A program made the position numbers and the translations under genes. DNA of 64,000 nucleotides from Anseranas semipalmata (Eukaryota > Chordata > Aves > Anseriformes > Anseranatidae), in NCBI GenBank assembly GCA_013399115.1, contig VXAA01004386.1:396363-460362 (forward strand), in the 5' to 3' direction. Positions 39,627 through 50,780 of the stretch are shown one piece after another. Position 1 is the stretch's first letter; the number at the start of each line of letters is the position of its first letter. Below the pieces are notes generated by a model. The model saw only the letters and a list, made by a program, of their open reading frames with translations. It ran no database searches and was not told the DNA's origin.

Positions 39627-40084
39627 AGGGGCCCTCTGCAGGCTGTGCTGTCCCCTCTACAGAGAGCTCCATGCCGCTTGTTTAGTTTATTTCAGGATTA
39701 GCATAGAAACAGGAAAAGCTTCAGAAAGCTGAAGTCTGTCCTTGCTGTAGAGAAGAGAGAGATGCACTATTCACAGCGCACGGCTGCGTATGCTCTTTAT
39801 AAGCTCTGGAGCTTTACTCCAAGCGGGCATTTTCTTGTCGAATTTTAGATTTGTCATTTCTCCACCGGCTGAAGTTGGTAACAGAAACAGCACAGGCGAC
39901 AGAGAAAGTGGCCGAGATATATAAATATATAAAAGAAGAGTAAGGATGCTACTGACGACGACATCCTCCCCATCTCCTTGGGTTGCACTGCAGAGGAGAG
40001 AGATGCCAGCCCACTGCACCGGCGAGGTTTTGCAGCACCCTCCCCCCGATTAAAGAGGGGTCCTGAGCAAAGAGCAGTCACCAC
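39627..40084. other. Short spacer between LTR and CpG island
   Basis: Mixed composition with no recognised gene or repeat. CpG content starts to rise near 39.77 kb. Confidence 0.5.
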
Positions 40085-40351
40085 GTAACTCAGGGCATCG
40101 TTCCCACATCGCCGCTAACCTGCCTTGCTGCGGGGTTGCCACCGGACTGGTGTCGCCATTCCCTGCCCTGCAGAAAAGCCGGCCGCTGGCGGCCGCTCCC
40201 CGGGCATAGAAGCGCTCCCGAGCCGGGCCGGGCCGGGCCGGGCCAACCCCCGCCCGGGGCCCGCACGCCCCAGCACCGGGCGCCGAAGCCCGGGGCCAAG
40301 CAGCGACGGACGCCTGAGCTTCCCGGGTGCGCCGCAGGGGGGCACGGCCGG
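40085..40351. other. CpG island cut off by an ambiguous base
   Basis: Very GC- and CpG-rich sequence, including four tandem GGGCC units (40224-40243), ending exactly at the N at 40352. Beyond it the DNA becomes AT-rich at once (TTTTTAATTAATCCC). CpG islands usually fade more gradually, so part of this one may be missing from the assembly. No coding exon is recognised in it. It could be a promoter of an unannotated transcript between TRIL and CREB5, or a distal CpG-rich element. Confidence 0.6.
40224..40243 (+). repeat. (GGGCC)4 with G-quadruplex potential
   Basis: Four perfect GGGCC units form a four-run G-quadruplex motif with two-base loops. It sits inside the truncated CpG island and is the kind of sequence that causes sequencing dropout. 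Confidence 0.85.
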
Positions 40352-40352
40352 N
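40352..40352. other. Ambiguous base / likely hidden gap
   Basis: Single N exactly at an abrupt change from CpG-island to AT-rich sequence. Confidence 0.9.
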
Positions 40353-42539
40353 TTTTTAATTAATCCCCTGCTTAAATCAAGGGAAAGGATATTGCATTTT
40401 TCAGCAGAACTGCTCCACACAGTGCTGACTGCATATATTTAACAAATCTTCCTCATGTAACTGAGAAAACCCATTGGAAACCTTTCAAACCTCATGCAGT
40501 TTTTGCCTAATTTGTTTGAACTCCCCCTACCTGGTATAGAGCTGGGGCACTTTTGCTGGCAGCTGCAGGGTGTCATTACCCAGGAGTCCTGGTATTAGCC
40601 CTGCTCAGTGAGGAACTTTGCATTTACAGAGTACATTCCCCCTGGGCATGGCCCCAGTGCAATCAAGCTCAATAGTAAACATCAAGAATAACCCCATCCC
40701 ATCCACTCAAAGACATCAAGCATGTGTTTAATTAAAGTTCTTGGTGGGAAATTAGGTATACATTAAAGTACATCATTGAAATGGTCACCAGACAAACTCA
40801 TTATCTGGTGTTGGCAGAATGTATACATTACATTAACTTTTTTTCTGTACAGCTTTGTCATCTAGCTTTCCAGACAACAAGTCAGTCCTTCTCCATTTAG
40901 TTCCCTTCCCTTCCCTCCCCTTCCCTTCCCTTCCCTTCCCTTCCCTTCCCTTCCCTTCCCGTCCCGTCCCGTCCCGTCCCGTCCCGAAGTTGGCTTCTTT
41001 CAGATCGCTGGAGCTGATCGGGGTGTTGAACAGCTGTGGTAACCATTTAACACAAACCCGGTTTTGTGTACAGCCCCTGATCTTCCCAGAGCAGACCGAA
41101 ACTTTTCAATACTTCTGAGGAACGAAGGTGGAGAGCCCCCAGGGCCACCTGCGAGAGGCGGTGTGACTAACGCGGAACGCCGAGAACTGTTCCATTACAT
41201 CCCAAGGCACGGCATCGTGCTTGAAAAACTGCCTTTGGTGACATGTGGAGGACTGGCAAGCACATCGCAGGGAATCCTCTTTTATTTCTTAGAGGATTTC
41301 AAATCATGTTCATCGTGTTACGCACCATTTAACTTAGTGGTTACATTGAAATTACTGGTATGGGTTTTGCATATTCGTCATTTAAATCGGGGGGAACAGA
41401 GGAAGGTGTAGGAACTTATGGTGAAAGTTACTCATTTATAGTTCCTCGGAGGAATTAAAAACTGGGACTTTACGACAATTTGGCCGCGTATTTCTAGACC
41501 TCGCCCAATGTGCCATGGCACTGCGAAATAGCAGATATTGACGAAACTCTTTGCGTTTGGTATTGTAGAACATGCATAGTAATATTTCTATAGAAAATAT
41601 TGTGATATTGACCCTCACGGTTATTGTAATTTTAATATTTCAAGTGTCAATAAGGAATGAAATCCTTGCCTTTATTGCAACTAATACAGTAGAACAAAAC
41701 AAAGAACTTTTTAGAAAATGAATGTGCTCTGGGGAAATTCAATAAATCTTTGTTAGAAGAAAAAAGGTCTTACATATAAATATATAAAAACTTGCTGTGT
41801 ATTGTGCAAAAGTTGCTTACTGCTAAAGGAGTAATGCATTGTAAATCACCGGTGGGTCCCATAGCACATTATGGTATGTTTTATTGGGTTTTTACCTTAA
41901 GGTAAGGTCTTTTATTAACGGTATGTAAGAGCACGCTCTACTGAATACCTTGTTTTTCACAGTGCTCTATACATAATGTTTTTTTTTTTATTTGCTTCAT
42001 TAAACATTCCTGTAATTAATGCATTTAATGGGAATCCAGCAGTAACAAATATAAAATTTATTATGGTTTAAAAAAAAAACACTTCGGTTACTAGATTTTC
42101 CATTAACAAATGGCGATGACCAAATTCCCCAAAATATTTCCGTGCTCACCCCAGAAATCTGCTGCTGAAACAGGTGATGTTTTCAACTGTGTAATGGGAA
42201 AGAAATTCCACATAAATAATCCGTGTGAAGTAGTCAGTATGAATGCAGAGAGCACTAAAGAGCGTCTTTAAAATAATCCAAAAAAAGCTGTTTGGGGCTT
42301 GATAAGAAGATGTGTGTGTTAGCGCTGGAGCTTGCAGGGTGAGTTATTAGGTGCTGAAAGACACCGTCTAGGAAGCCTGACCCATCAGAATTTGAATGTA
42401 AAAGGCAAGTGACAACTGAATACATGAAAAGCCTCAGAGCCCGCTCCCAAAGCACTCTTTCCCTGCCTGAAAAGCCCGTTTATCTTTGGATGAATAAGAG
42501 TTACAGAATTGGAACCTAAGGAGCAAATCAGGGGTATCC
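40353..42539. other. AT-rich intergenic DNA downstream of CREB5
   Basis: No gene recognised. It contains the pentamer array at 40901-40986, a perfect 14-bp palindrome (41892-41905) and long AT-rich, CpG-poor sequence at about 41.4-42.5 kb that looks like possible conserved non-coding DNA. Conservation cannot be judged from this window. Confidence 0.5.
40901..40986. repeat. Composite pentanucleotide array, (TTCCC)n then (GTCCC)5
   Basis: Three TTCCC units, one TCCCC variant and eight TTCCC units (40901-40960) switch sharply to five GTCCC units (40961-40985). On the - strand the first unit reads AAGGG in another rotation. As in the 11.4 kb array, one unit type has replaced another in a clean block. 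Confidence 0.95.
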
Positions 42540-43480
42540 GTGGCCAAGGGAATGCTTCCCTCCCACCCGTTTGATTACAACCATGTGCAAGTTTGGGTAA
42601 CGAGGCTGCAGGGCTTTCCCCTCGCCTCCGCGTACGGTTGTGGCGGTTCGTCTGAACGCCCATACGGCTTCGCGCCGCCGTGGTGCATCCCGCAAGCTCT
42701 CGGCTGGACAAATAACAAAGATGTGTCAGAGCTGAAGAATCTTTTTACAGCGTATAAAAATGCCCCCACCTAATCCAAGAGGAAATCACGATGTGGAGAA
42801 CATCGGTGTGCTGCCGGCCTGGTAACGAGGACGAGCTTGGCCGGAGCTGTGAAGAAGACAAAGGGGAAGCAGAGCAGCTCGTTTCTGTGTGCGGGGGTGC
42901 CGGGCTAGGGTCACTGCCCCGGGGGCTTGTGGCCGGGCACTGATACATGGCCCAGTGGCAAGAGCAGGAAATGTGGTGGGGAAGCGGGGCCCTGCCCGCG
43001 TTTTCAGGTTTCTGTCCCTCCTTCTGCCAGCCTGTTCCCCTCTGCGTGCTGCTGGGGAAGCACGGAGACGGGTATATTTGCCTGCGTCCCCAGGTAACCG
43101 CAGCGCTAAATTAAAGCCCAACAAGCATGTGGAAGTCTCTGGTGAGAGAGCCCGTGTGTGTGCAGCGCGCACGGGGCCTTGCACCCGGGGTTCTCCCTGA
43201 GGTGCTGGGGGTACGCAGCGAACGCTGCACAGCCGCAGGCGGGCGAGCGCGTCTGATGTAAGAGCCCTCGTTACTCCCTCCTTGGGTGCTTGCCTGCCTC
43301 GTTCCAAGGCCAGCCCCGATCCATTTAAAATTAATATTTTTCATTGCTCTCTCTATGCCGTCCTTGGCTTCCTCTGCCGGCTGCTGTCTTCCATCAGCCA
43401 GGGGGCGGCCGGAGGAGCCGCGTGCCCAGCGCTCCCCAGGGGCATCAGGAGCGGAGCAGTCCCGCGGGAGGAATTTCACG
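42540..43480. other. CpG-rich patch with CTCF-like site
   Basis: CpG-rich segments at 42.6-42.72 and 42.8-43.47 kb lie in the gene-free DNA past the CREB5 3' end. Open frames on both strands (up to 173 codons) are a by-product of GC content: they overlap in opposite directions and match no family I know. It may be a promoter or insulator region. Confidence 0.45.
43398..43407 (+). promoter_or_regulatory. CTCF core-like motif
   Basis: CCAGGGGGCG matches the 10-base centre of the usual CTCF site (CCACCAGGGGGCGC), with partial agreement in the flanks. It lies between the two convergent genes, within CpG-rich DNA. Single-motif predictions have many false positives. Confidence 0.4.
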
Positions 43481-44439
43481 GGAATTTCTTTCCCCACCTC
43501 AGAAGCAGCCCAAAAAATGCCTTCCTTAGCATCGCATCACTTTGCTGCGGAAATGGAGGGGCTGTGGGTGTCCCCGCAGGGCCCCCACCCCACCCCATGT
43601 GGCACCAGCAAAAAGAGGTGGCAGGAACCCCTTTGTGGAAGGTTAGGAGCCCCTCAGCTATTTTGGGGGTGGGTTTAGGAGGGTTTCGGGAATTAGGCGC
43701 GAAGGAGGTGTCAGGCACTGCAGCTTGCACGCACTCCAGCTGAATGATAAAAACCTTGCTGCTAAAGGCAAGCCAACCCTGGGGCAAAACAAAAGCAAGG
43801 CTATCCCTGCCCCAGCCTCCCTGTTCGGCTGGTGAAAACCACCTGGCTTTAACTTCAGTCCCAACAGCTTAACTTCTAGATGGAATTGCAGGGAAATAGC
43901 TACAGCAGAGCAACAACCAGAAAAAGACCCACTGGGACAACAGCCCATGCTGTGGCACCAGGCACAGCCCAGCAGAACCTGCGCCACGGCCGTGTCTCGT
44001 GGTGGGCAGTTTCTTCTCCTCATGCACAGAGTCCTGGAGCTAACAGACACCTGTGCTGAGCCAGACCTGGCTCTGCTGCCTTACAGCACGGAACGAAAGT
44101 GATTAGTGAAACCAAAGAGAAGGCGAGAGGAGGGTGTCGAGCCCTTCCTGCCGCCTGCCTTTTATGCGATCCATCATCATCCAGAGGGCCCCAGATTTAA
44201 ACTGATCTGTTTCTGCCTTTATTTATTTTTTCTTGACTCAATTTCCTACATGAACTGACCAGTTATGTCAAGTATTTGTGTTTCTTTTAACTTGATGTGC
44301 TGTCAGCTGAATGCGATGCCCTATGAAAACACCTGCTGTACACACACACACATCTGTACCATCTGTATATCTATAGCATATAGTGTATCACCTGTATCTA
44401 GCTATATCACCTGATGTATACCTACATCTTTACCATTTG

Positions 44440-44620
44440 CTTTTACAGCGAGGCACACGGGCTGCAAATTCCTTGGTGCTCTGCAGAACAGCCCCTCGAG
44501 CCCCCCTCCCTCGGAAGGGAGCTGCGGGGCCGCTTGCGGTTGAGGCTGCTCCGGCTTGTGCCGGGGCTCGTCCCCGGGGAACGGGCTGATCGGGTTCGCT
44601 AACGGCGGGGCTCTCGGGGT
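44440..44620. other. CpG-rich patch
   Basis: Dense CpG and C/G runs (for example around 44520-44600). No promoter motif or coding potential is recognised. Confidence 0.4.
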
Positions 44621-46219
44621 GTTTGCTCACCTAACACAATCAGCACACGCGTCTTCAATATTTTATCAGCTTCGAGGGGTCAGCCTCGTAATGGGGCTTT
44701 GCGATGCACTGGAGGATAGAGCGGGCTGGAGGAAAAATGGTGCAAGGAGTGCTGCAGGAAGGGGGGGCTGAGCAAGTGACAAGCACTAATACCCTGCTTA
44801 TCACTGCTAAAACCGATGTCCCTGTTGCAGCAGGCCAGGTCAGGCACAAGAAGCAGCTAGGCCACCTGCAATAACAAAGCAGGCCAAAGAATTTGGCGTG
44901 CGGCCCCAAACCCTCCCTTGCTAGCTCTGATCTGAAGGGCGCTGCCTGTCCTGTTTTAACTTTGATCCCTCCTCTCCCACTCTCCCTCGCTTAATATTTT
45001 GACTCCCTTGAAACTACTTCCCAGGAAGTTTTGGTTTTAACCTTGTGATCGTTTCCCTGCATCAAGCTTTCCAAAGAGTGGGAATAAAGCCTTTCTGTAA
45101 CGAAAATGAGTGCAGCAGGGTAATTCTGGGGGTAGTCCCCAAGCTGTAGTGGGGCCTCAGCAGCCAGTAGCTGTTGTGGGGAGGAAAGCTTTTTCCCCTC
45201 TGAATGGGCCCATTGCTGCCTTCAGCTGGCAGTGCTGCAGGGTGGGCAGTCTAAGGGTGGGTCAGTACAGCAGTGGGTGGTGAGGGCTGCTGATGGGGAG
45301 CACACCCGGCCACACCATTTCCTACAGCATTCCCCAGTGCTGTGTGCAGGGGGGTCCCCAGAAGGATGGCCGGACTGGCCTTGGCCCTTTTACTGCTGTC
45401 CAAGAGTCAGCATGGAATTGGAGAGCTTTGCATCCGTGAGCATGTTCAGTGTTCCCCCTGTCCCAGCATTCTTAAAAAATCACCCCCAAACCAACAAAAA
45501 AAGCACTAATGTCTGCTGCCCCTAAGTCCCCATGCTGAAGGACGATGTCTGGCTGATCCACGTTGGAGCATCCCTCTCACCAGCCCTGTGCCTCCTCCAC
45601 TTGGGTTAGATCTGGCTGCCTCCCTGCAAAGGACAGGGCAGGAGCTCACACTGATTCATTTTCCTCTAATAATAACTTTGTTATGATGTCTGCTGTCCAG
45701 AGCAGCCCAGGGAGAGCGGTAGTAACAGCGGGCTGCTTGGAGGAGCAACAAATGCTGCGTTCAGGTTTGGGAAACCATGAATCAGCTGTAAAGGGCAGTG
45801 TTACCTCAGCTTGAATACATCTTGCTTAGCTCATACGGTCAGGTGTAAATATAACTGTGTGGACAATAACAGTCCTGTGATATGCCTTCATGGGAGGCAT
45901 CTATTTTTATAGATATGATGATCCGCTTCCAGTATTTGGTCACAGAGCAAGAGCCCCGCTGTATAAATACAGGTTAAGCCGTAGTGTGACCGCGTTGTTT
46001 TAAAGGCAATTCAGATGCATATGGCCTCAGAACTGACTCTAGATAATGCTGTGCCTTGATGTTTGTGGAAACAGCTGCTGTACCCCCTTAGAGAGGGAGC
46101 CATGTACATCTACGGCCCCATCTTCCAGCTCTCACAAAGAATGGGAGCAGCGAAATGGCTCTGCCTTTTTCCTACCCATTTTAGGAGGGCGAACACTCTT
46201 GGCCAGATTCAGCCTTTTG

Positions 46220-46440
46220 AAACCCAGGGGGAGAGCAGCAGGAGCTGTGCCCGTGCCAGGGCCTCCAAGGGAGCAGCCTGCCCGGCCCTGCCACCCGGGG
46301 CCGCCTCCTGCTGGGTGACACCACGACCCATAGCTCGTGGTGGGCTTGTCCCCACGGCCGGGCTGCGTCCCGCGGGTGGTGAGCGTGGCCAGGTCAGGCC
46401 ATCACCCCGGGACCGCCGGCACGGTCATAGCGCTGCGTGA
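46220..46440. other. CpG-rich patch
   Basis: CpG-rich, with CCCGGG and CCGCCGGC motifs. No gene is recognised. Confidence 0.4.
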
Positions 46441-47111
46441 ACCTAAGGATGGGTTCATCCTGGCGAACTTGAGATTGCGGTTAATGCATTGTTGTGCCAA
46501 GGTCTGTATTGGACCAATTTATAGTGAGAAATGAGGTTGGCAAGATAACAGGGGCATCACAATTAGAGCTAATTAGCCCAGCAGGAAATCCATTTCCAGG
46601 CAGCTTTTGGCAAGAGGCGAGGTTGGCGGGATAACAAGCATAGAGTGTATTTTGATATAAGCACACTCCAGCTGCAAGGAAAAGTAAAATAACAGCTTGT
46701 CTCATCCTTATGCAGAGGCCTTGTGTTGGGCTCCACCACGTAAGTCTTTGTTCGGGGCTTTGCAGCCTCCGCACTTGGAAGACCTTCAGAGACCTTGCTC
46801 CTGCGAAGCGCCGGGTCTGCTCAGTGGGCACGCGATGGCCCCGTGCAGGGCTGGTCTGCAAGGTCGGCTTGGTTCTGCAGCCACACGGGCCTCTGCCCAG
46901 CATCGTGGTCCTCCGCCGATTTTGGGGGAGATGAGGGATTTCAGCTCCTGATGCGGCCAGCCAAGCGCAAGGTAGGTATGAGCCGCCAGACACCGCCTAA
47001 GAATAGAAATCACGGATGAGCAGCTTGGTTTACTTTCAGGAGTCATCAGTACCATAAAACGTCCAGGATATAGACAGAGCCAAACTACTGGAATTATTTG
47101 TATTTGAGTGC

Positions 47112-47117
47112 TTTATT
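47112..47117 (-). terminator. CREB5: Candidate distal poly(A) signal of CREB5
   Basis: TTTATT on the + strand is AATAAA for CREB5. Cleavage would fall near 47085-47095 and give a 3' UTR of about 6.6 kb, fitting my recollection that CREB5 mRNAs carry a multi-kilobase 3' UTR. Other - strand AATAAA hexamers (about 48127, 48534, 49762, 51357 and 52850) could give shorter forms. Confidence 0.4.
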
Positions 47118-47333
47118 ATATTGGAATTGCGGTGATATTATTAACATTTGTACAAATGCACAAAAAACCTGTCTCTTCTAGCTAGAAAGAGATGTAAAAA
47201 TCTGACCTAGTTGAACAGTCTCAATGAACTCATTGTCCATTTGCAACAATAATGGGTTCACAATGCAACAAAAAGCTTAACATAAAATTAAACATATTAA
47301 ATGCTGCAGCAAGTATTTACACTTATGTACCAA

Positions 47334-47335
47334 NN
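47334..47335. other. Two ambiguous bases
   Basis: NN close to a 21-base A tract. Minor assembly uncertainty. Confidence 0.95.
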
Positions 47336-47362
47336 TCCAACAAATTTTTCAACTTATATAAC

Positions 47363-47383
47363 AAAAAAAAAAAAAAAAAAAAA
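47363..47383. repeat. Poly(A) tract, 21 bases
   Basis: A run on the + strand. In the CREB5 transcript it would read as poly(U) near the 3' end. Confidence 0.85.
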
Positions 47384-49454
47384 TTATCTCCCTCCGGTAA
47401 GGAAGGTGGTTGCTTTACAGAATAAAACAAACAGACAAACAAACACAAAACCTTTGCATACAATACAAACAACCTCAAGCCCAAAACTTACTGTGACAGC
47501 ACCTTTTTTAATATAATATATATATATTTATATATAAACTTCGATAGTTTAGGCTTACTCCAAGCAGTGCTAAAAGTTCCTTAAAACCAGGACAATGACA
47601 ATATTCCAAAGAAGCGACTTTCACGGATGATTGCTACCCAGTGTTTAAATCGAGCTGTTACAGAGAAAAGTACAGAGCTCACGGACATGGGCTGGGAAAC
47701 ACTTGGGTCCAGATTATAAAGTCCTCGGCAAAACTCTCAGTGGCGATTATTCTTCCTCTGAAGAGCGAGCACACCTTTCATGCAAAATATTTTGTCTTTT
47801 GGAAGCATGGCAAAGGTTGCCTCTGACAGGGATCTCTTCGCAACCCCAGCTCCTAGGGGTGGGGGGGGAATTTCTCTGGAATTTCCTAGATTCCAGCAAG
47901 AAAAACGTTTCCCTTCAGATGCCCCATCAGGCCCCCCACCTTGTTTCCTGACACTGCTGCGGTTGCTGTAAAGGCAGAACGAGTTTCCAGTCTTCACTCA
48001 GAAGGCTGTTGCACAGATTTTAGTCAAAAGGAGATTTGGGTCTAACAGTCTTACAACACGAGCTGGCATGCTGTTATGGGGGGGTCGGGAACAGTTCCAC
48101 CCAGGGAAACTTAGCATAAGTAACATTTATTTTGCATAAATATAGAACTGGAGATCCTGAATACCAGGTATTACACAGCAGTCTAAATATAGCGAGTTGC
48201 AGTTATTGATTCCAGTCCAAGGAGAGCCTGGGAAAGGATCGTATTTCCACTTAGAGAATCAATCTTTTTTGTGAGTGTGTGTGAACACTGACATTTTTGG
48301 CCTCACAGAGTTTTAAGATTTGTTATAAAGTAGCTTTGAAAGCTATGGAAAACCAGTAACAGTAAGCAATTTAGCTCTAAGTGTAAAGCCACTGATAAAA
48401 CTGAGATAACTGGAAGCTCTGAAAAAAGAGGTTACTGATGTAAACAGTCTCTTTCGTCTTTGCAATAAGATGATTATTTCAGATGATGAAAAATTGAATT
48501 TTTTTTTTTTTTGGTGTTCAGAACGCTTGAGATTTTATTGCTTTTGTTTGTCCTTAGAAGTTTTTAGTCTCTTTTCTTATTCCTTTTTTTTTTTTTTTTT
48601 AAAGGTGCTGTCCCTAGTCAAGTTATAAGGCAACATATTTCATTGATTTAGACTTCTAATACATAGTATGGCCACTGTTATCACTGCAGCTTCACAGCTA
48701 CTGTGGGTTGGACAACAGTCAAAGTGCATTATCATGCACAACAGAGCCAGTCTCCTGACCTTACGCTATACAGGACACTTTGGTTCTCAGGATGAGAGAT
48801 TATAAATGTAGCTTAGATGCTGCCTCACACACTTTGCATAATAAAACATTTATATGCTATCATGAAGAGGGTGTAAAGTCTAAGTCACACTGCAGACTGG
48901 CTGTTCTCAGCTTCTCCGTTTGGGCAGGTGTGAGAGACAAGTTGTAGATATGCCACCAGTGAAAGCATATAAATGTATCTGGTGCAAATGTTTTACAAGA
49001 GAATTATAAATGATTCAACAAGGGAGAGCAAGAAAGAGAGTGAGAGCTAAAGTGCAATTTTAAAATAATATAAATAATTGAAACGTAGAAATAAGATACT
49101 AATTAGTTGTAACTGGTTTTGTTTTATAGGCACAGTTTAGTTTTTATGTCTACAGATCAATCTTTTTTTCTTCTTCCCCCTCCAGTAATTTTATCTGATG
49201 TATAATGGAGTTTCAATGGTCTACATCTAAGGAACACTGCTTAGTAAGAGGACAGAAGAGGCAATGATAAGGCAGTATAGTGCAACTCACTATGTGATAT
49301 TAGAAAAGAAACAAGGATGGGGTTAGATCTTCAATGGTGATGTATGTAATAAGCCTTTAAAAAAGGGAGAAAAAAAAGACAGGCTTTCCAGTTATATGTT
49401 GACCCATGCTTTCTAAAATGAGAGAGCATGTTTTCCAATACAAAGGAAATAACT

Positions 49455-49534
49455 AAAGGTTCATAATTTGTTTTGTTGNNNAAAAAAGGATTTCATAATT
49501 TGTTTTGTGTTAAAAAAAAAAAAAAAAAAAAAAA
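49455..49534. repeat. Near-duplicate sequence flanking NNN, probable assembly artefact
   Basis: TTCATAATTTGTTTTG occurs at 49460-49475 and again at 49492-49507, each preceded by AAAGG and followed by a T/G step and an A run. Three N (49479-49481) lie between. This looks like one locus written twice where two read ends were joined across a long A tract (49512-49534), rather than a biological duplication. Confidence 0.7.
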
Positions 49535-50339
49535 GCAGATGCTGCTTTAAGGAAAACATTTAATTCATTTAATTTCTGTACAACTGACCTCAGCAAACTT
49601 TTCCATCTTAGATGGATGACTTCTGCTTGAGACCCTGAAAGATTAAGATGCACACACACCTAGAGTAGTTTATTGCAAAACTAATATTGTAACTTAAAAA
49701 AAAAAAAAAAAAAACAGATTCTGTACAAGAATACTGTTCAAATGGAATGTGTTAAAATAACATTTATTAATAAATACTTTATAAAATTCTATGTGAATAC
49801 TAAATTAATAGATTCCTGTTTTAAAATTGCTTTGGTCCTCATGAATTTTCATAAATTCACTCTATACGCTTTTTTTTTAAAAAAGGTATTAGCTGCTAAA
49901 AAGCACATTTTGCCTAAACTAAAAGGCTAGTTTTAAACACTAAATATTGTTGCTTAAAAAAATATGAATCCTCAAAAGTTGGGCATTTAACAACAGTTAT
50001 AGCTGGCTTGTTAGTTAACAGGACGGAGTCAGTTAACACACGAAATCCACACGCACTGAGGCACTGAACCATTGACTTTCCACTATTCAGAACATGGGCA
50101 GCATACATTTAGCTCCGTAGCAGGAATTAACTCCAAACAGCACAAAATTCTCCACAAATCATCCTCATCGTCCTTATAAAACACACCATGATAGCACACA
50201 AACTACTTGTCTCCCACAGGCAGTGTTAGGAATATGGCTTGCATAAGTTGACCCGGGGAAGGGGGCTGGGGGAGAAGGAGCTGGATCACAGCATAGTTTC
50301 TTTCTGATAAAAATATTGCAATTGTCCGTGGCTGAGATT

Positions 50340-50780
50340 TCCAACGTCCGTCCGCCGTCACGCAGTGAGAGATGCCGTCCAGAGCAACGTCTGTGCCGTG
50401 GGGAGGCTTCCTCGCGGCAGAGGAGCGCGCCGAGGCTGGCCGCCCCGCCAGCGCCGAGCAAAGCCGGCCGGGGAAGCTCTCCACGAAGTCCACCGGCGGT
50501 GGGACGGGGCACGGAGCCCACCGACGGGCTGGGCTTGAGAGGCAGGAGAGAAGCGGGTCAGCTGGTGGAAAAGCGGGGTTTCTCCTCGAATGGAAGAGCG
50601 CGGTAAGCGCCTTGAGAGTGGCGTGCTCGGAGGCAGAGCAGTGGCACCCAGCGCGCAGCAGAAGGCCAGTCCCGGGGAGGAGGGCAGCGGCTTCTCCTGC
50701 AGCCCTTGCTCAGGAGACCGGTGGCTTGAGGAAAGGCTGCGGGATCCCTCCCCTGGAAAACAAGAGCATTTTCACGTGGA
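50340..50780. other. GC/CpG-rich block inside the CREB5 3' UTR
   Basis: About 440 bases of CpG-rich DNA (CCGCCGTCACG, CGCGCCGAGG, CCGGCCGGGG and others) stand in an otherwise AT-rich 3' UTR. On the + strand a good donor-like GTAAGC occurs at 50603-50608. Open frames on the + strand (up to 137 codons) look compositional. It may be a CpG island driving a + strand antisense RNA convergent with CREB5, or simply a GC-rich part of the 3' UTR. Confidence 0.45.

Larger units (their letters stand above)
43481..47085. other. Intergenic DNA with further CpG-rich patches
   Basis: CpG-rich islands at about 44.44-44.62, 46.22-46.44 and 46.78-46.93 kb are separated by ordinary sequence with short CA repeats (44339-44352). 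No exon with a recognisable protein product is visible. The right end meets the presumed CREB5 cleavage site. Confidence 0.5.

Noticed and set aside
42786..43307. 173-codon open frame on the - strand in a CpG patch
   Set aside because: Long frames are open on both strands here because of GC-rich, stop-poor composition; no family resemblance.
46481..46993. 170-codon open frame on the - strand
   Set aside because: No recognisable domain, overlapped by open frames on the other strand, and not in frame with any CREB5 exon.
47515..47540. TATATATTTATATATA stretch, TATA-box-like
   Set aside because: Lies in the presumed CREB5 3' UTR with no initiator or downstream gene; best read as AT simple sequence.
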